Below are positions 1-11,032 of a stretch of 64,000 bases of DNA, piece after piece (positions within the stretch are counted from its first letter, which is position 1; every line of letters starts with the position of its first letter). The stretch spans positions 26,409,036 to 26,473,035 of the forward strand of contig JAOWCC010001501.1 of NCBI GenBank assembly GCA_030867875.1, in the 5' to 3' direction. The notes beneath the pieces were generated by a model that saw only the letters and a program-made list of their open reading frames with translations, was not told the DNA's origin and searched no databases. Position numbers and translations under genes: made by a program. Source of the DNA: Actinernus sp. WN-2022 (taxonomy: Eukaryota; Cnidaria; Anthozoa; Actiniaria; Actinernidae).

Positions 1-632
1 ATCCTGGATTTAACAATGGTAGCTGAGATATCCATCCCAGAGTGCACTGCGACGGCGGAATTACTTCTCCATTCATCGATATTTAAATCTTATAGTCCGT
101 TGAGTATCCTCATTATCTGGTCTCGCGTGCTTATTTCCTGACCTCATTTGCATGTACGTGCGCGATTCCTTTTTCAATTAGGTTAATTACTCCGTTATCT
201 ATTGTTAACATTCCGTTATTCCAACGTCCGTTCAGAACCACACTGTAAGAAGTCCTGATCAAGGCGCTAGCTTGCAAACCGAAACATCGACAAAACATAT
301 ATTAAAACACTTATCCGTACCGCTGGTCATCTCCAGATATCTATTACATTTAACCCGAATTTTGCCTCCACTACACAATAAGATAGACACAGCTGTGTTA
401 GGTCATGTTGGCCAGGCGAGCCAAACACATTTTATTAAAGGGGCGCCCGTTTCAGGTTCCAATTTTGATGCCACTGAAAATGGCCGCCAAGCCAAAGTTC
501 CTCAGTTCCAGTGAGAATGATTTAAAAAAAATACGTACAGTAATCAACAGATCATATCCTGATTACCTTAATTTGTTTAATTCAGGAAAGGAAACTCTGG
601 TATAGCTTGTTAGGTGCGCAAAGAAAAAGTGC
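1..632. other. Intergenic, no gene recognised
   Basis: No coding signal found. Positions 24-62 correspond to the right arm of the inverted repeat seen whole at 41327-41454; its left arm lies outside the window for this copy. Confidence 0.5.
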
Positions 633-886
633 TCGGGAAGATTCTTCAAGGTAAAAAGGGTAGGGGTGACCGTCGGAAAACCTCGAAAATACCCTATAAA
701 AATACCAAACCATGAAAAATGTTCCACCCTAAAATGTACCTCATGGTCTAAAAATCACCCTGAAAAATGGATTTCGCTTGGACAACCCCTAAAAAATACT
801 AAATCGCCGATTTCAAACCCTAAAAAATACGACGATCACCCCTACCAGCCGAATATAGGAACCCCCCCACCCCACCGCCCGGGGGA
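633..886. mobile_element. MITE-like element with G/C-run ends, copy 1
   Basis: Bounded by a 7-bp direct repeat AAAGTGC at 626-632 and 887-893. The interior is rich in the phrase CCCTAAAAAATAC and similar words. The same family occurs at 42037-42270 (allelic copy) and inverted at 18345-18558. The left end here has decayed (CTCGGGAAG instead of a clean C/G run). Confidence 0.7.
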
Positions 887-893
887 AAAGTGC

Positions 894-2123
894 GTGAGAC
901 GGTCCTTTAATCATTACTCTATATTATATTGTTTCACTTCTTTCTCCGTTCTACTTACATCCGAAGTCAACAAAGTTATTTTCTACATTGTAGCATTACC
1001 GGATATACGTATACGAAAACCCTTCAAAAACCGCACCGTTTGGACAAAACTGGGAACGTGTACGAAACCAATGCAGTGCTGCTATCTTTGGGATTTTAAA
1101 GTTCCTTATTCATGCTTATTTCTTTTACTTCACATAGCAGGAATAAAAATAAACTTACTGCAAGGCTGACCGTAGACCGATTCAAATTACTAACGGGCCC
1201 CTATTTATTATAACTTATACATTACCCATAATTATCTGCACCTATCTCTCCAGGCTTAATTCTGTTTCGTGCCAGCAAAATAATATTTTTTGCCAATATC
1301 GTTCCTCGACTGGCATAAATTACATTTTCCATTTAATCGCTACGATCGCTGAGTATTTTTACAGCGATCATATGGAAATCCTTAGGCAGATCAAGAGGGT
1401 TCGGGGGGTTCGATCGAAGTCCCCTTTCTCTCACTCGCTCACAAAAGACAACAAGGAAATTGCCAAATGATTTTGGTGCTCGCGTCACACCGACACCAGG
1501 CTATAGCTTGACCGCGAGTGCCTCGAGTCAATTTTCGTGGGTTTTGTTTCCATCGGCTTTTTGCTCTACACTTCAGTGTATGCCAGAGGGACACGAGGAA
1601 ACGAGAAGGAAGATAAATCGGCGGGAAAATGTCTCCAATGTTAAATAAATAGTCACCACGGTGTAGAGAAGATTTGATATTTTTATTTCTAAACTTTACA
1701 ATAATTCTGAAGCAATAAAATTACCCTTCAATGAACTAAATGTTAATTTGATTATATTTTCAGTATTAAAATAGGGCCGGATCTGATTTATCTTTTTTAT
1801 TTTCCAGTTCAGACCACATGGTCTTTTCTGTACTTTGTCGTGTGCTATACGACTACTGTACTCAGGGGAGACGGGTCAGTAATACGTATTCCATATATGG
1901 TAATTACTGGACAAGCAGATAACAAGCGAATAGCAACCCCAAGTCTCATTTACAGACACGAGGCTTTGATATAATCAAACGTTTTAAATCTACAAGAAAT
2001 CCTAACCCATACCAAAAAAATTCCCCTAACCGGTCAATAAACCTGAGTTCCTGGGTAAACGATGAGGTTTTAGGGCTAATTTGGGGCAAGGGTAGAAGAG
2101 AACGGATAAAAGAGAGAAAAATG
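894..2123. other. No gene recognised
   Basis: Mostly AT-rich sequence with short chance open frames only. The 19-bp indel between the two long copies falls at about 1487. Confidence 0.4.
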
Positions 2124-2187
2124 TTAGTTGACTGGGATTTGAACCTTTAAGGCGAACGTCCTAACCACAACACTAAACAACCAGTCA
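2124..2187 (-). repeat. tRNA-derived SINE head or tRNA pseudogene
   Basis: Read on the minus strand it has a polymerase III B box GGTTCAAATCC and an upstream A-box-like TAGTGTTGTGGTTAGG at tRNA-like spacing. No proper acceptor stem forms, so I do not call a functional tRNA. The same sequence lies at about 43524-43587. Confidence 0.5.
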
Positions 2188-2458
2188 CGCTCGCTTTGTG
2201 ACAAATTTTGTTACATAACGTGTCAGTCAAAATCGGGGCCACTCTTCGCTTGTCAGGGACCGTTATCTGCTTGTCCAGCCAGTACCTGCCTCAGGGTGAC
2301 CCGGAGTGCGGGTCAACTTGTTCTCACTTTGGCTCGTCTATCCAGGCCAACTCGGGTCACGCAGAGCATGCGCAAATCAATATTACGCGCCCAGACTCGA
2401 TCAAAACAGAGTTGTCCCGGGCACCCGCAGGACAACTTTTCTTCCATATAAACAGGCC

Positions 2459-2751
2459 TAATAGGCCCTTTGCAGCTAACAAATCATGTGGTTGTACTGG
2501 AGAGCAAAAAATATCTGACTTCATTTATCCAAAGGCCTTGTACGAGATCGGTAGTGCTATTAGCAAAACCTATTTGTAAATGCTATTTTCCAGCTCCAAT
2601 TTATTGTCGATCTTTCTAAAACTGCGTTTTTAAAAATAGCTTGCTCTCCAGCATCCATGGCAACGCCTTTCCCATGGGGATCACGAGCCCAATTCATTCG
2701 TTAACGAAGTATTATATCAGCACGTGACTGTTAGCTGCAAAGGGCCTATTA
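2459..2751. mobile_element. MITE with perfect terminal inverted repeats
   Basis: Ends TAATAGGCCCTTTGCAGC and its exact reverse complement, 293 bp apart, with no coding capacity. A TA at each outer end would fit a TA target duplication. The allelic copy is at 43859-44151. On the minus strand it contains AATAAA (2600-2605), about 430 bases downstream of the fucosyltransferase stop. Confidence 0.7.
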
Positions 2752-2758
2752 GCTAGAG

Positions 2759-2923
2759 ACAATGCGTAAAACGCGGACGACTGGAACGAGTCGAAATAAA
2801 CCAGCAAAAGTTAACCTTTGTAACTAGTACAAATCTTTCCTCTTTCCTCGCTTTCTCTAAGAAACGCGTAAGAAACAATTGTTGATCCTGACTCGCCCCA
2901 GTCCTGTGCGTTTTACTCATTGT
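2759..2923. mobile_element. Short MITE
   Basis: Imperfect terminal inverted repeats of about 38 bp. The left arm starts ACAATGCGTAAAACGC and the right arm ends GCGTTTTACTCATTGT. It lies a few bases from the 2459-2751 element. The allelic copy is at 44159-44323. Confidence 0.6.
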
Positions 2924-3029
2924 TCCACTGAAACTCCGAACTCTCTTATCAGTGGTCAAGGGTGCATGGCCATTGCTTTAAGCCCTAGTAATTGCGTAAC
3001 GTGTCCTAACCTTCCTGAATGCTCTCTTA

Positions 3030-4430
3030 TCACGATAATAATATCCACAAGGCTATTAGAGCAAACACGAGATAAATCCCTAAAGTATAGTAGTCAAAGT
3101 ACGGTGAGGTAGGATCCTCTAGGTTCCAGTCCTCAAAAGTCCTCGGCCGACATGTCTCCGTCTTCAAGCCATGGTGTAGCTTACCTTTAACTAAGGCCAT
3201 ACAAACTTGACAGAATAAAGGATACCGTGGCTTCCACCATCTCCCTATGGTAGTATTGCTAATATCCCCAATCCCTTTCCACTTCCATTCGAGATATTTA
3301 TTGTACGCGGTCTCGTTGTTCATGAGAAATGTTAAGTAGTCAGCGAGATGTTTCGGACTCTCGAAGTCCCGTGCTTTAATGATAGAGTCTTTAAGGTTTC
3401 CTGGGAGGAATTCATCGACTTTATCTGTTCCCATGTAAACAGGCACTGAACCTGATGTTAATGCATGGTACAGTCGATCATCGACAAAATAGTCGCAGTC
3501 TTGGTTCATAAACACCAGCGAAAACTTGTAATACCTGGAAAGAATTAACTTGTGCTCCTTGAAAACATATCGGTTGTTGATTTTACCATATAATCCTATG
3601 AGGCCGTCCTTGTTCCGTAAACAAGCGCCGTAAGAGTCAACCTGTACATGTCTCATGAGCTGCCTCATATACTCTGTCCTCACAGGCTCACATTTGGAGA
3701 AAACGGCTAAGAGACCCCCGAGTCTTTTATTAAAGGCCACAGGTGGTGTTAACTCAGGCATAGGGTAAATCGGAGCGGGAAAATCGGCGTCTAAGCGATA
3801 GCTTATCAACATGTTAAATTTAGCCATTAGTTTGGAGTCTGTTAGCGAGGGCGTATACACTGGGTTTTCATTCGTTTGTAGTATCCATGGCGCAAGGTGT
3901 TCAAATGGCGGTAAATTCCATATATCGGGTTCACGTGCGTGGATGACGAAAGCGCTGGCTTCACCCGCACGCGCAGAATCGCTCGAAAGTTCGCACGGTA
4001 CGGGACATTTATCTTTCGGTCCCGCGTAAAAAAAAGGCCAGAAATGCGAATGGTTAACTCCTGATTTCTGTACAGGAACTTTGTGTCCTCTAACGCCCGA
4101 CCAGTAAAGAATCAACTTTCTCCTTTGGTGTTTAGGGAAATCTGTGAAGTTTAAATCCTGCATCGATAGAGTCGGTGATTTTTCAGTTGCTTGTAACATC
4201 TCTTTGCTACCTGTATCTCTCTTCACAGGTCTTCGATTTGCTAATGTTTCTCTGTAGAGTCTTTCATTGTAATACTGTAAAACAAATAATGACGATTTGA
4301 GCAGAATAAGTCCTAAAAACGCCGCCGAGAACGATTTCCTTTTGGATGAAATCCGAAACCCCATTCTTGCTTTGACACAAAAACGCATAGCTATGTTCAA
4401 ATCAAAAAAACTGTAATGCCTCCAGCACAT
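3030..4430 (-). CDS. Alpha-1,3-fucosyltransferase-like protein (GT10 family), copy 1
   Basis: A single-exon 466-residue protein. GT10 enzymes transfer fucose from GDP-fucose to glycans in the Golgi lumen. Residues 31-33 (KRK) followed by a hydrophobic stretch at about 35-53 give a type II signal anchor. Family landmarks are CPVPC near 142-146, FVIHARE at 161-167, VDSYGACL at 264-271 and the donor-site region 301-334 (YKFSLVF ... GSVPVYMG). The usual FENS...DYxTEK motif reads FMNQDCDYFVDDR here (307-319): Glu becomes Met308, Glu-Lys becomes Asp318-Arg319, and the spacing is one residue shorter. A second hydrophobic segment at 447-464 ends the chain, which is unusual for the family. The start could instead be Met15 or Met24, just before the basic anchor. 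The closest vertebrate subgroup is uncertain. The family call is firm; enzyme activity is not assured. Confidence 0.9.
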   Translation of the reverse strand: MCWRHYSFFDLNIAMRFCVKARMGFRISSKRKSFSAAFLGLILLKSSLFVLQYYNERLYRETLANRRPVKRDTGSKEMLQATEKSPTLSMQDLNFTDFPKHQRRKLILYWSGVRGHKVPVQKSGVNHSHFWPFFYAGPKDKCPVPCELSSDSARAGEASAFVIHAREPDIWNLPPFEHLAPWILQTNENPVYTPSLTDSKLMAKFNMLISYRLDADFPAPIYPMPELTPPVAFNKRLGGLLAVFSKCEPVRTEYMRQLMRHVQVDSYGACLRNKDGLIGLYGKINNRYVFKEHKLILSRYYKFSLVFMNQDCDYFVDDRLYHALTSGSVPVYMGTDKVDEFLPGNLKDSIIKARDFESPKHLADYLTFLMNNETAYNKYLEWKWKGIGDISNTTIGRWWKPRYPLFCQVCMALVKGKLHHGLKTETCRPRTFEDWNLEDPTSPYFDYYTLGIYLVFALIALWILLS

Positions 4431-5238
4431 TATACGAGAGAAGACAGCGTGACAATGATGTAATGTTAGTCACGGACCACCAACCGTGACACGTACCGGT
4501 GCTTCTTATATTTTCCTTATTGTAAACTTGCTGGTAGTACAAGAAGCAGCACCAAAAGTTTGAACAAAATTCCAATGCAATGAAGTAATCTTTTCAGCTT
4601 CACTAAACGAAAGTGCTCTGAACACTACACAAATATTTAGAGTCCTAACATTTCGTTGAATGTTAGGAGTAAATTTCTCACCGTTTTCAATCCATTTGTT
4701 TGAGAGTACATTATAAAAAAACTTTTTTAAACCTTCGTGGAAATTACTTCAACAGCGCGTGAAATAACCAACACGTTTTTAATGCCTGGTGGAATTCTCA
4801 TAGCATGCATGTGTTGAAAATTGTAGTGAAACAAAAAATGGTCAATCTCTAATAGACAAAATAACACAAAGGAAAACAATAAAATTAGTATCTAATTCTC
4901 TATTTCACGGGTTTTGTAAAATCACTCTATCGCTTTGTCAAAATAAAAAAACTGATGCAGTAAATTTACAAAATATTGCTTGATGCTGCGTTCAACACTT
5001 TTTTGAGTGACAAACGCAACAGGTTTGAAAACAGAATACACTCAACAGCCACCAACACTGATATTAAATAAAACAGACGAACGGAGAAAAGAATGTTTAC
5101 ATTATAATTGGCTTGTTTTTATTAGGCATTGATCATTAGCGCAGTTGTTCTTATCACCTGTAAGTAGAACGCAAACTTAAGTACGTTAAGGCCTGGTTTT
5201 GACATGAAAACTAGACTAGAATGATAATTTTCAATTTT
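4431..5238. other. Upstream region of the fucosyltransferase; no gene seen
   Basis: AT-rich sequence without convincing open frames or splice sites. It must contain the promoter of the minus-strand fucosyltransferase, but I see no clear TATA box or other diagnostic element. Confidence 0.4.
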
Positions 5239-6113
5239 AAAGTGCCACAACGACGAAATTCGACCATTTTCTTTTCTACTCTTTTGTCTTCCAAAACGCC
5301 GTCACAGTGTCGAAAATATCCAAATCATTGAAAAATATTACCAATGGACCAAATTAACCTATGAATTTTGCAGAGAGTTTACCGTCGAAATCACGTCCGC
5401 CATTACTGGTGTATTCTAAATACTTCGAGATTTTAGACCAGCGGTTTGCTGTTGTGACGTCATTTTCTAAACGCGTCGCTCTTGTACATGCGTATTTCCA
5501 TTCAAAACTTCGTTCTTTCCTTTTTGGAAAAAAATAGTATGAACATGTACTTTACTTATAAGTTCGTGCGAAAGTTTGTGTGAACGTAGCCCCGCATGTT
5601 GCTGTGTTGAGAAGATGACGTCACGTCAGCTGCAAATAGACCATTTTCTCAGGTATGCGCACGCAAATTGGCCCGCCAAATCACTTTTTGAACAATAGCC
5701 GCCAATTTTTGAATAATAGCCGATAATTTGAATAACAAAGGCTGTCGCATCAGAACGAGTCTAACAAAAGCTAACAAAACTCACAGCCCTTCAGCTTCGT
5801 CAGAGCAAACAAGCTTGGATTTAGTATTGGTTGAAATAATAGGGAGGGTTATAGAAAACCACTACGTGATTCCCACGTGAAATATTTACCGGCACGTCAA
5901 ACCTGTTGCGTGCGCATACTTGAGAAAATGGTCTATTAGCTCTATCATGGCTCTGTCACGGATTGAACGGGTTCGAGTAATTAATGGCGGACATAAAAAC
6001 TCAAGATTCCAACCCTCAAAAATAAGTGTTCCCGTCGTCCTATCAAAAAAACGGTGTGGGTAGGAAAAATAGAGCCACTTTACTTTACCATTACGCAATC
6101 GTAGCACTATAAG
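5239..6113. mobile_element. Dispersed MITE-like element (AGTGCCAC family)
   Basis: Starts AAGTGCCACAACGACG and ends CGTAGCACTATAAGT. Its left part resembles the left part of 28398-28983, including the shared words GAGAGTTTACCG and CGTCCGCCAT. It hosts a nested element at 5635-5937. The allelic copy is at 46639-47513. Confidence 0.55.
5635..5937. mobile_element. Nested MITE
   Basis: The left arm AATAGACCATTTTCTCAGG is the reverse complement of the right end apart from one mismatch. The arms are about 32 bp, 303 bp apart, inside the 5239-6113 element. No coding capacity. The allelic copy is at 47035-47337. Confidence 0.65.
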
Positions 6114-6180
6114 TATCTACCTTTTTTACCAACTTCACCAAATTATGCACTCATAACTTCCATATTTTGGCAGTAATCCT

Positions 6181-6312
6181 GTACCGCTCGAGACCTGTAT
6201 TCTGATTGCACGATTATACTGTAGCTCTATTGTTTTCTTACTGCACGTTCTAAAGGTTAGGGTGTTTTGTATTGTTGGGAAAGCCAATGCTGTGGCTCGT
6301 TTCGAGCGGTAC
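6181..6312. mobile_element. Short MITE with GTACCGCTCGA ends
   Basis: Terminal repeats GTACCGCTCGA and TCGAGCGGTAC bound 132 bp. A second, diverged copy is at 60439-60575 in a DDX10 intron, and the allelic copy is at 47581-47712. Three aligned copies make the borders reliable. Confidence 0.75.
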
Positions 6313-6672
6313 TTTGGAGACACAATTATGCAAATTAGGTGTCACGTGACCCGTCTACAGGCTTAGGTTTTATTTAAATTTTCAATAGCAAATGGCGTAA
6401 GGAGTATTCTTGTCGCGTCAAGGTACAGTTTTCCTGTTTCTCTGATGCCTGCCTTTAATATTCTGCCCTCACAGTAAGACATATTTTTATCCATAAGGGG
6501 ATATTGAGCAAAACAGGTCACGTGATCTTGTACTCGATTTATTGATCAGCGGTTTTCTCCTTACCGATAAATAAAAATCATGGTGAGGGCAGATGTCTCC
6601 AAGTTCCCAGTATTTTAAAACCAAAACAGTCCTTAAAGGAATTGTTCTCATTGCCCCATTTGCTGCTGACCG

Positions 6673-6733
6673 TTCACACGAGGAAGGGTCACGTGACATT
6701 TCACATGAGGAAGGGTCATGTGACATTTCACAT
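6673..6733. repeat. Short tandem duplication with CACGTG/CATGTG cores
   Basis: Roughly two units of about 28 bp with the core GAGGAAGGGTCACGTGACAT. The palindromic cores resemble E boxes, but nothing shows a regulatory role. Confidence 0.5.
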
Positions 6734-6937
6734 GACTACAGTTTGCACTTTAAAGCATTAAGGTTCACGAGTTATGTCAGTATGTGCAATTTTTAAAAGA
6801 TTCGCTTAAAACCAATTTCATAACAGATATAATCAATGTTAGCCGTGTTTTTGTCTTGAGTGCATATCAATGATTAAAGATCAAAGTGGAAAACAAAATG
6901 GCCGACACAGGATATTTTTTTTTGTCATTTTCGTTTA

Positions 6938-7527
6938 GTGAGGAATCAAATTTCAATGACGCCATTTAAGTCACAAGCTAATTCTGGTTTATTTTGCTCG
7001 GGTTTTATGTCAACTCAACTTATTAAAGTATATTTCAATAAGATTGCAAAGAGCAAATGTCTGACGCTACCCTGGGTACCAGAGGTTCTATACTCGGGCT
7101 TGTTCAAAAGTAAAAGTACGCGTTACTCGCTCAGAAACAGTGAATTCGATATTCCTAGGTTTGAAACAGTTAGTTATGGAAAGCATTCAATTAGATACTT
7201 GGGACCATTTATATGGACAAAGCTTAGGCCTAGTCTTAGGACTGTGTCCAGTCTAAATTCGTTTAAACATAATATACGAAAGTTAGATATATCAAGCTTA
7301 ATAGATAACAATTCTTACTGCTGCATATTATGCAGCTCATGATATAATTAGCTCTGCATATAAATTTTTAGATTTTATAATATATTTAAGTATAGTTATA
7401 GTAGATTTTAAAATTGTACATAACTCTAGGTTACTTTTTATCTTATTTTACTCTATCTTTTGTTAAAGTGTCCCCCATTAGCTGAACAGCTAAATACATT
7501 GACACTGTAATAAAGTTATTATTATTA
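6938..7527 (+). mobile_element. LINE 3' end (truncated reverse-transcriptase tail)
   Basis: The frame ending at 7341 encodes a typical LINE ORF2 C-terminus: YSLRNSEFDIPRF, then SYGKHSIRYLGPFIWTKL, then a short C-terminal segment with CCILCSS. An AT-rich 3' UTR follows and stops at a (TTA)n-like tail near 7515-7527. The 5' part, with the catalytic domains, is missing, so the copy is dead on arrival. Confidence 0.7.
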
Positions 7528-7528
7528 T

Positions 7529-7650
7529 ACTGCCTCCCTTCGCGAAAGTTATGCGCCGAGGAGCGAAGCGAGATAGTCGCTTTCGTCACTTCGCTCCTAG
7601 ACTCTCGTCGTTTCGCTCCTCGGCGCCTAACTTTCGCGAAGAGAGGCAGT
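7529..7650. mobile_element. MITE with long imperfect inverted repeats
   Basis: The arms (ACTGCCTCCCTTCGCGAAAG and its near complement) span almost the whole 122 bp, so the element can fold into one hairpin. It sits directly after the (TTA)n tail of the LINE. The allelic copy is at 48929-49050. Confidence 0.75.
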
Positions 7651-7992
7651 CTGATTAACAACTGAAAAAAAATACTCAATTCATGTACTTATTAGCAAAT
7701 TCGACGTAAATGACGTCATTTCAAGGATTTGTAACGCATTTTAAAGCAATATTACGACCATAAATCACCCAAAAATGATTGAACAAGATTTAAAACACTG
7801 TACTGCACCCAAATCAACGATTTCTGGCTGGGGCTCATAAACTCTTCAACGTACTTGAGAATCATCATTACGGCACTGCGTCTGCGACACATTCAGCATA
7901 TACACCTATTGCAAATAAAGGTTGTCCCGGTCAAGCGACAAACGACATTCCCAGACCGAAATGGATTGTAATTGTAGCTGAAAGTCTGTTAA
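7651..7992. other. No gene recognised
   Basis: Unassigned AT-rich sequence between two MITEs. Confidence 0.4.
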
Positions 7993-8000
7993 AACATATG

Positions 8001-8560
8001 CCCGGGGGGGTACTCCTGTTTGTGACGTATTGTGTGTGCCGCCCGGGTGGGTCAGGGTTTTGAGCTCAGTTTGGGCAGGTAGGGTCAGGGTTTTGACCTG
8101 ATTTGGGCAGATCAGGGTCAGGATTTGAGTATAATTTGGGTGCAGTCAGGGTCGGGGTTCAGTATTTTTTAGGCAGTTCATTTTTTTTAGCTACTATGTC
8201 AAAAAAAGACATTCTGTTGCCGCATTTTTATCGCCTGCCCACATGCAAGCACTGAGGTTCCCATACATCGTGACGCCGCTAATTTTATCTATGTACTTCA
8301 TCTGCTGATTTGTTTACCCAATGCCACGTCCCGACTTGAAATGTTCCGTATTTTGCATAAAATCCCGGTACGCGGTATACCGGCCAGGATATATATCCGA
8401 CCGTGTTTTGAAAACAATTTAAAGAAGGGGCAATCAGGGTTTTTTTTCCCCAAAAGGGGGCAATCAGGGTTTTGGAGCTCGGATTGGGTCAAACAGGGTC
8501 AGGGTTTGAGCCTCTTGGCCTCACATACATACCCATTTTTCATGTAAGTACCCCCCCGGG
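8001..8560. mobile_element. 560-bp MITE with CCCGGGGGGG ends and 8-bp target duplication
   Basis: Starts CCCGGGGGGGTAC and ends GTACCCCCCCGGG-like, flanked by the exact 8-bp repeat AACATATG (7993-8000 and 8561-8568). The interior repeats TCAGGGTTTTGAGC-type words. The 8-bp duplication would fit the hAT superfamily. The open frames inside are chance. Confidence 0.8.
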
Positions 8561-8693
8561 AACATATGGTCTCCTTCGAGTTGATTTTCGAATGACACCG
8601 TAGTTTACTGGAGAGTTGGACATTTCGGTCTGAGAATGTCGCTCGTTGTTTATCCGGTACAACCTTTTTAGTGTATAAGCACAAGCAACATAC

Positions 8694-8775
8694 CACGTGG
8701 GAGGGGGAGGGGGGATGTACGTGCGGTGGGGTGGGTCAGGGTTTGAGCCTAAATTAGGCAGCCAGGGTTCTTTTT
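8694..8775. mobile_element. Fragment related to the 8001-8560 family
   Basis: G-rich start followed by GGGTCAGGGTTTGAGCCTA, the characteristic word of the 560-bp element. Ends are not defined. The allelic copy is at about 50094-50175. Confidence 0.4.
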
Positions 8776-8939
8776 ATTATTATTGGCAGTGTCAGTGAAA
8801 CACGATGCATGGCATTACATTGCATAGCATATAGTCACATCCAGGCAGGTCAGTTATTTTCATATAAACGGACGTGGCAAAGTACAGAACAGTCGATTGG
8901 AAGACGCGAACTATTACATTTTAAGGTCTATTCTCGGAC

Positions 8940-9241
8940 TTCTACGTCTTGTTAGTGTGAGTGAAGACACTTGATCACAGAAGAAACTGTCAATCTCTGA
9001 ATTTACTTTACAAATGTTTGTATAGCAATGGATCCTTATATATTCGTAATTTATTTAACTTTTGGAACTGGTTCCAATGCCTCTTAAATCGTAAGAGGAC
9101 ACTCAGTCAGCCTAATTATAAATGGATAAAGAATTCCTTTACCTACATTGTAAGTAAACTGTGGAACAAGCTACCGACTGAAGTGAAATAAGCCGCAAAT
9201 GTTGTAGAACTTAAAACTAAACTTAGTAAGGTTGAATTTTA
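8940..9241 (+). mobile_element. LINE 3' end, second family
   Basis: Encodes LDHRRNCQSLNLLYKCLYSN and later LSQPNYKWIKNSFTY..VSKLWNKLPTEVK, then an in-frame stop and a continuing AANVVELKTKLSKVEF. This is the C-terminal end of a LINE reverse-transcriptase protein. It has one internal stop and no 5' part. The allelic copy is at 50340-50641. Confidence 0.7.
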
Positions 9242-9854
9242 GTATCATTAGAATTGTTATTATTATTGTTACCTTTGATCATGTCTGCGATTAGTTTGAG
9301 ATTTTAACCTATATATATTTAACTTATAGTAAGTAGTTTTTACATTACTTTTTTATATACAATTGTAATTAGTATTATACACGTCGTATTGTCTAAATAA
9401 GCATAGCATTGTATAGCCCCATTCTTCCGCTCGCACGCACTTCGCTCGCAAACTCACTATCAATGGAGGGAAAAGGACAGCACAGCACAGTACAGCACAG
9501 ATACGATTTCCGCGCACTACAAAGCCAGTCGGGGATCGGTGAAAAACGGTCACGACTAGTTGTGGATTCCATTTTGGGCCGACGGAAGCGACCACAATGC
9601 AACTAATTTGTCTTTGATTGGGCACATGGAATCCATGACCGTCCGTAATCGGCCGAATAGCAGACTTCCGATGGTTTGTACGTATGTGTTGCAGTAACAG
9701 CTCCCTGTGTCTTCGACGCAAAATAAACCATTTGGCTCTTTTGGGGCATGTTATGGATCACAATGCGATCCAACAATGTTGGTCTGAGTAAGACAACAAT
9801 GTCCGGTGCTAAAGGTTAGAACATTGTTGTACAACATAGGCCCAGTGCTAGACG
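9242..9854. other. LINE trailer and flank; no gene recognised
   Basis: AT-rich LINE 3' UTR-like sequence, then unassigned sequence with a small CACAG repeat near 9478-9500. Confidence 0.4.
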
Positions 9855-10610
9855 GTTTAGCACCCCATGTTGGACCAACAATGTTAGACTGTTTAGCACC
9901 CCACGTGGGACCAACAATGTTAGACTGTTTAGCACCCAATGTTGGACCAACAATGTTAGACTGTTTAGCACCCAATGTTGGACCAACAATGTTAGACTGT
10001 TTAGCACCCCATGTTGGACCAACAATGTTAAACCATTTTGCACCCCATGTTGGACCAACGTTAGACTGTTTAGCCCCCAATGTTGGACCAACAATGTTAG
10101 ACCAACAATGTTAGACTGTTTAGCACCCAATGTTGGACCAACAATGTTACTGTTTAGCACCCCATGTTGGACCAACAATGTTGGACCAACAATGTTGGAC
10201 CAACAATGTTGGACCAACAATGTTAGATCAACAATGTTAGACCGTTTAGAACCCCATGTTGGACCAACAATGTTAGACTGTTTAGCACCCCATGTTGGAC
10301 CAACAATGTTAGACTGTTTAGCACCCCATGTTGGACCAACAATGTTAGACTGTTTAGCACCCCATGTTGGACCAACAATGTTACTGTTTAGCACCCCATG
10401 TTGGACCAACAATGTTAGACCGTTTAGCACCCCATGTTGGACCAACAATGTTAGACTGTTTAGCACCCCATGTTGGACCAACAATGTTAGACTGTTTAGC
10501 ACCCCATGTTGGACCAACAATGTTAGACTGTTTAGCCCCCAATGTTAGACCGTTTAGCCCCCAATGTTAGACCGTTTAGCACCAACATTGATAACATGGG
10601 GTGCTAAACA
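9855..10610. repeat. Minisatellite with palindromic units and an inverted terminal copy
   Basis: About twenty units of roughly 30-36 bp built from TTTAGCACCCCATGTTGG and ACCAACAATGTTAGACTG. Each contains the palindrome CCAACAATGTTGG, and unit length varies. The right end (10591-10610) carries the inverse AACATGGGGTGCTAAACA, as if the array grew from one terminal repeat of a MITE. Open frames in both strands follow from the repeat, not from a protein. Confidence 0.85.
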
Positions 10611-11032
10611 GTGATTTTACGAAATATTTTGTATAAATCAGAAATAGTTTCATTCACATGCAAGGAGAAATAAATTACCTTTTGCTGGCCTATGACAGAC
10701 GCAATAACTCGTAGACATAACGCTTCAATCAAGAAATATTTTACTATTCACCTATTTACAAAATTTGGGCTTATAGGAACCGGTTAACAGAGGCGCCCTA
10801 AGGATCACGGTCGAGAGTGCATTTCGTTACGCTGCCATTTTTCTGTAGGCCTGCTCGTTACGCTGCCATTGTTATGTTGGCCTGCTAGCTATTCTAAACG
10901 CTTGAATCCATATATTCCGTTGAGAAAATGGCGTACTATGCACGCGAATGATCACGGTTGAGTGGCTCTTTTATGTGAAAGGTTCTGTGAACAGCAGCGG
11001 AATGTGTCAATCACCGAGGAGCTGCCTGACCG
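10611..11032. other. Region downstream of DDX10 stop, copy 1
   Basis: Probably holds the DDX10 3' UTR on the minus strand. I see no unambiguous AATAAA at a suitable distance. Confidence 0.4.

Noticed and set aside
666..1169. 167-codon plus-strand frame
   Set aside because: It begins inside a MITE-like element and is broken in copy 2 by small indels, so it is not under coding constraint.
9751..10570. Repeat proteins of 100-230 codons in both strands
   Set aside because: Both strands are open because the minisatellite unit lacks stop codons; the frames shift with unit-length variation.
9855..10583. CRISPR array
   Set aside because: Units are directly adjacent and of varying length with no unique spacers, and the genome is eukaryotic.
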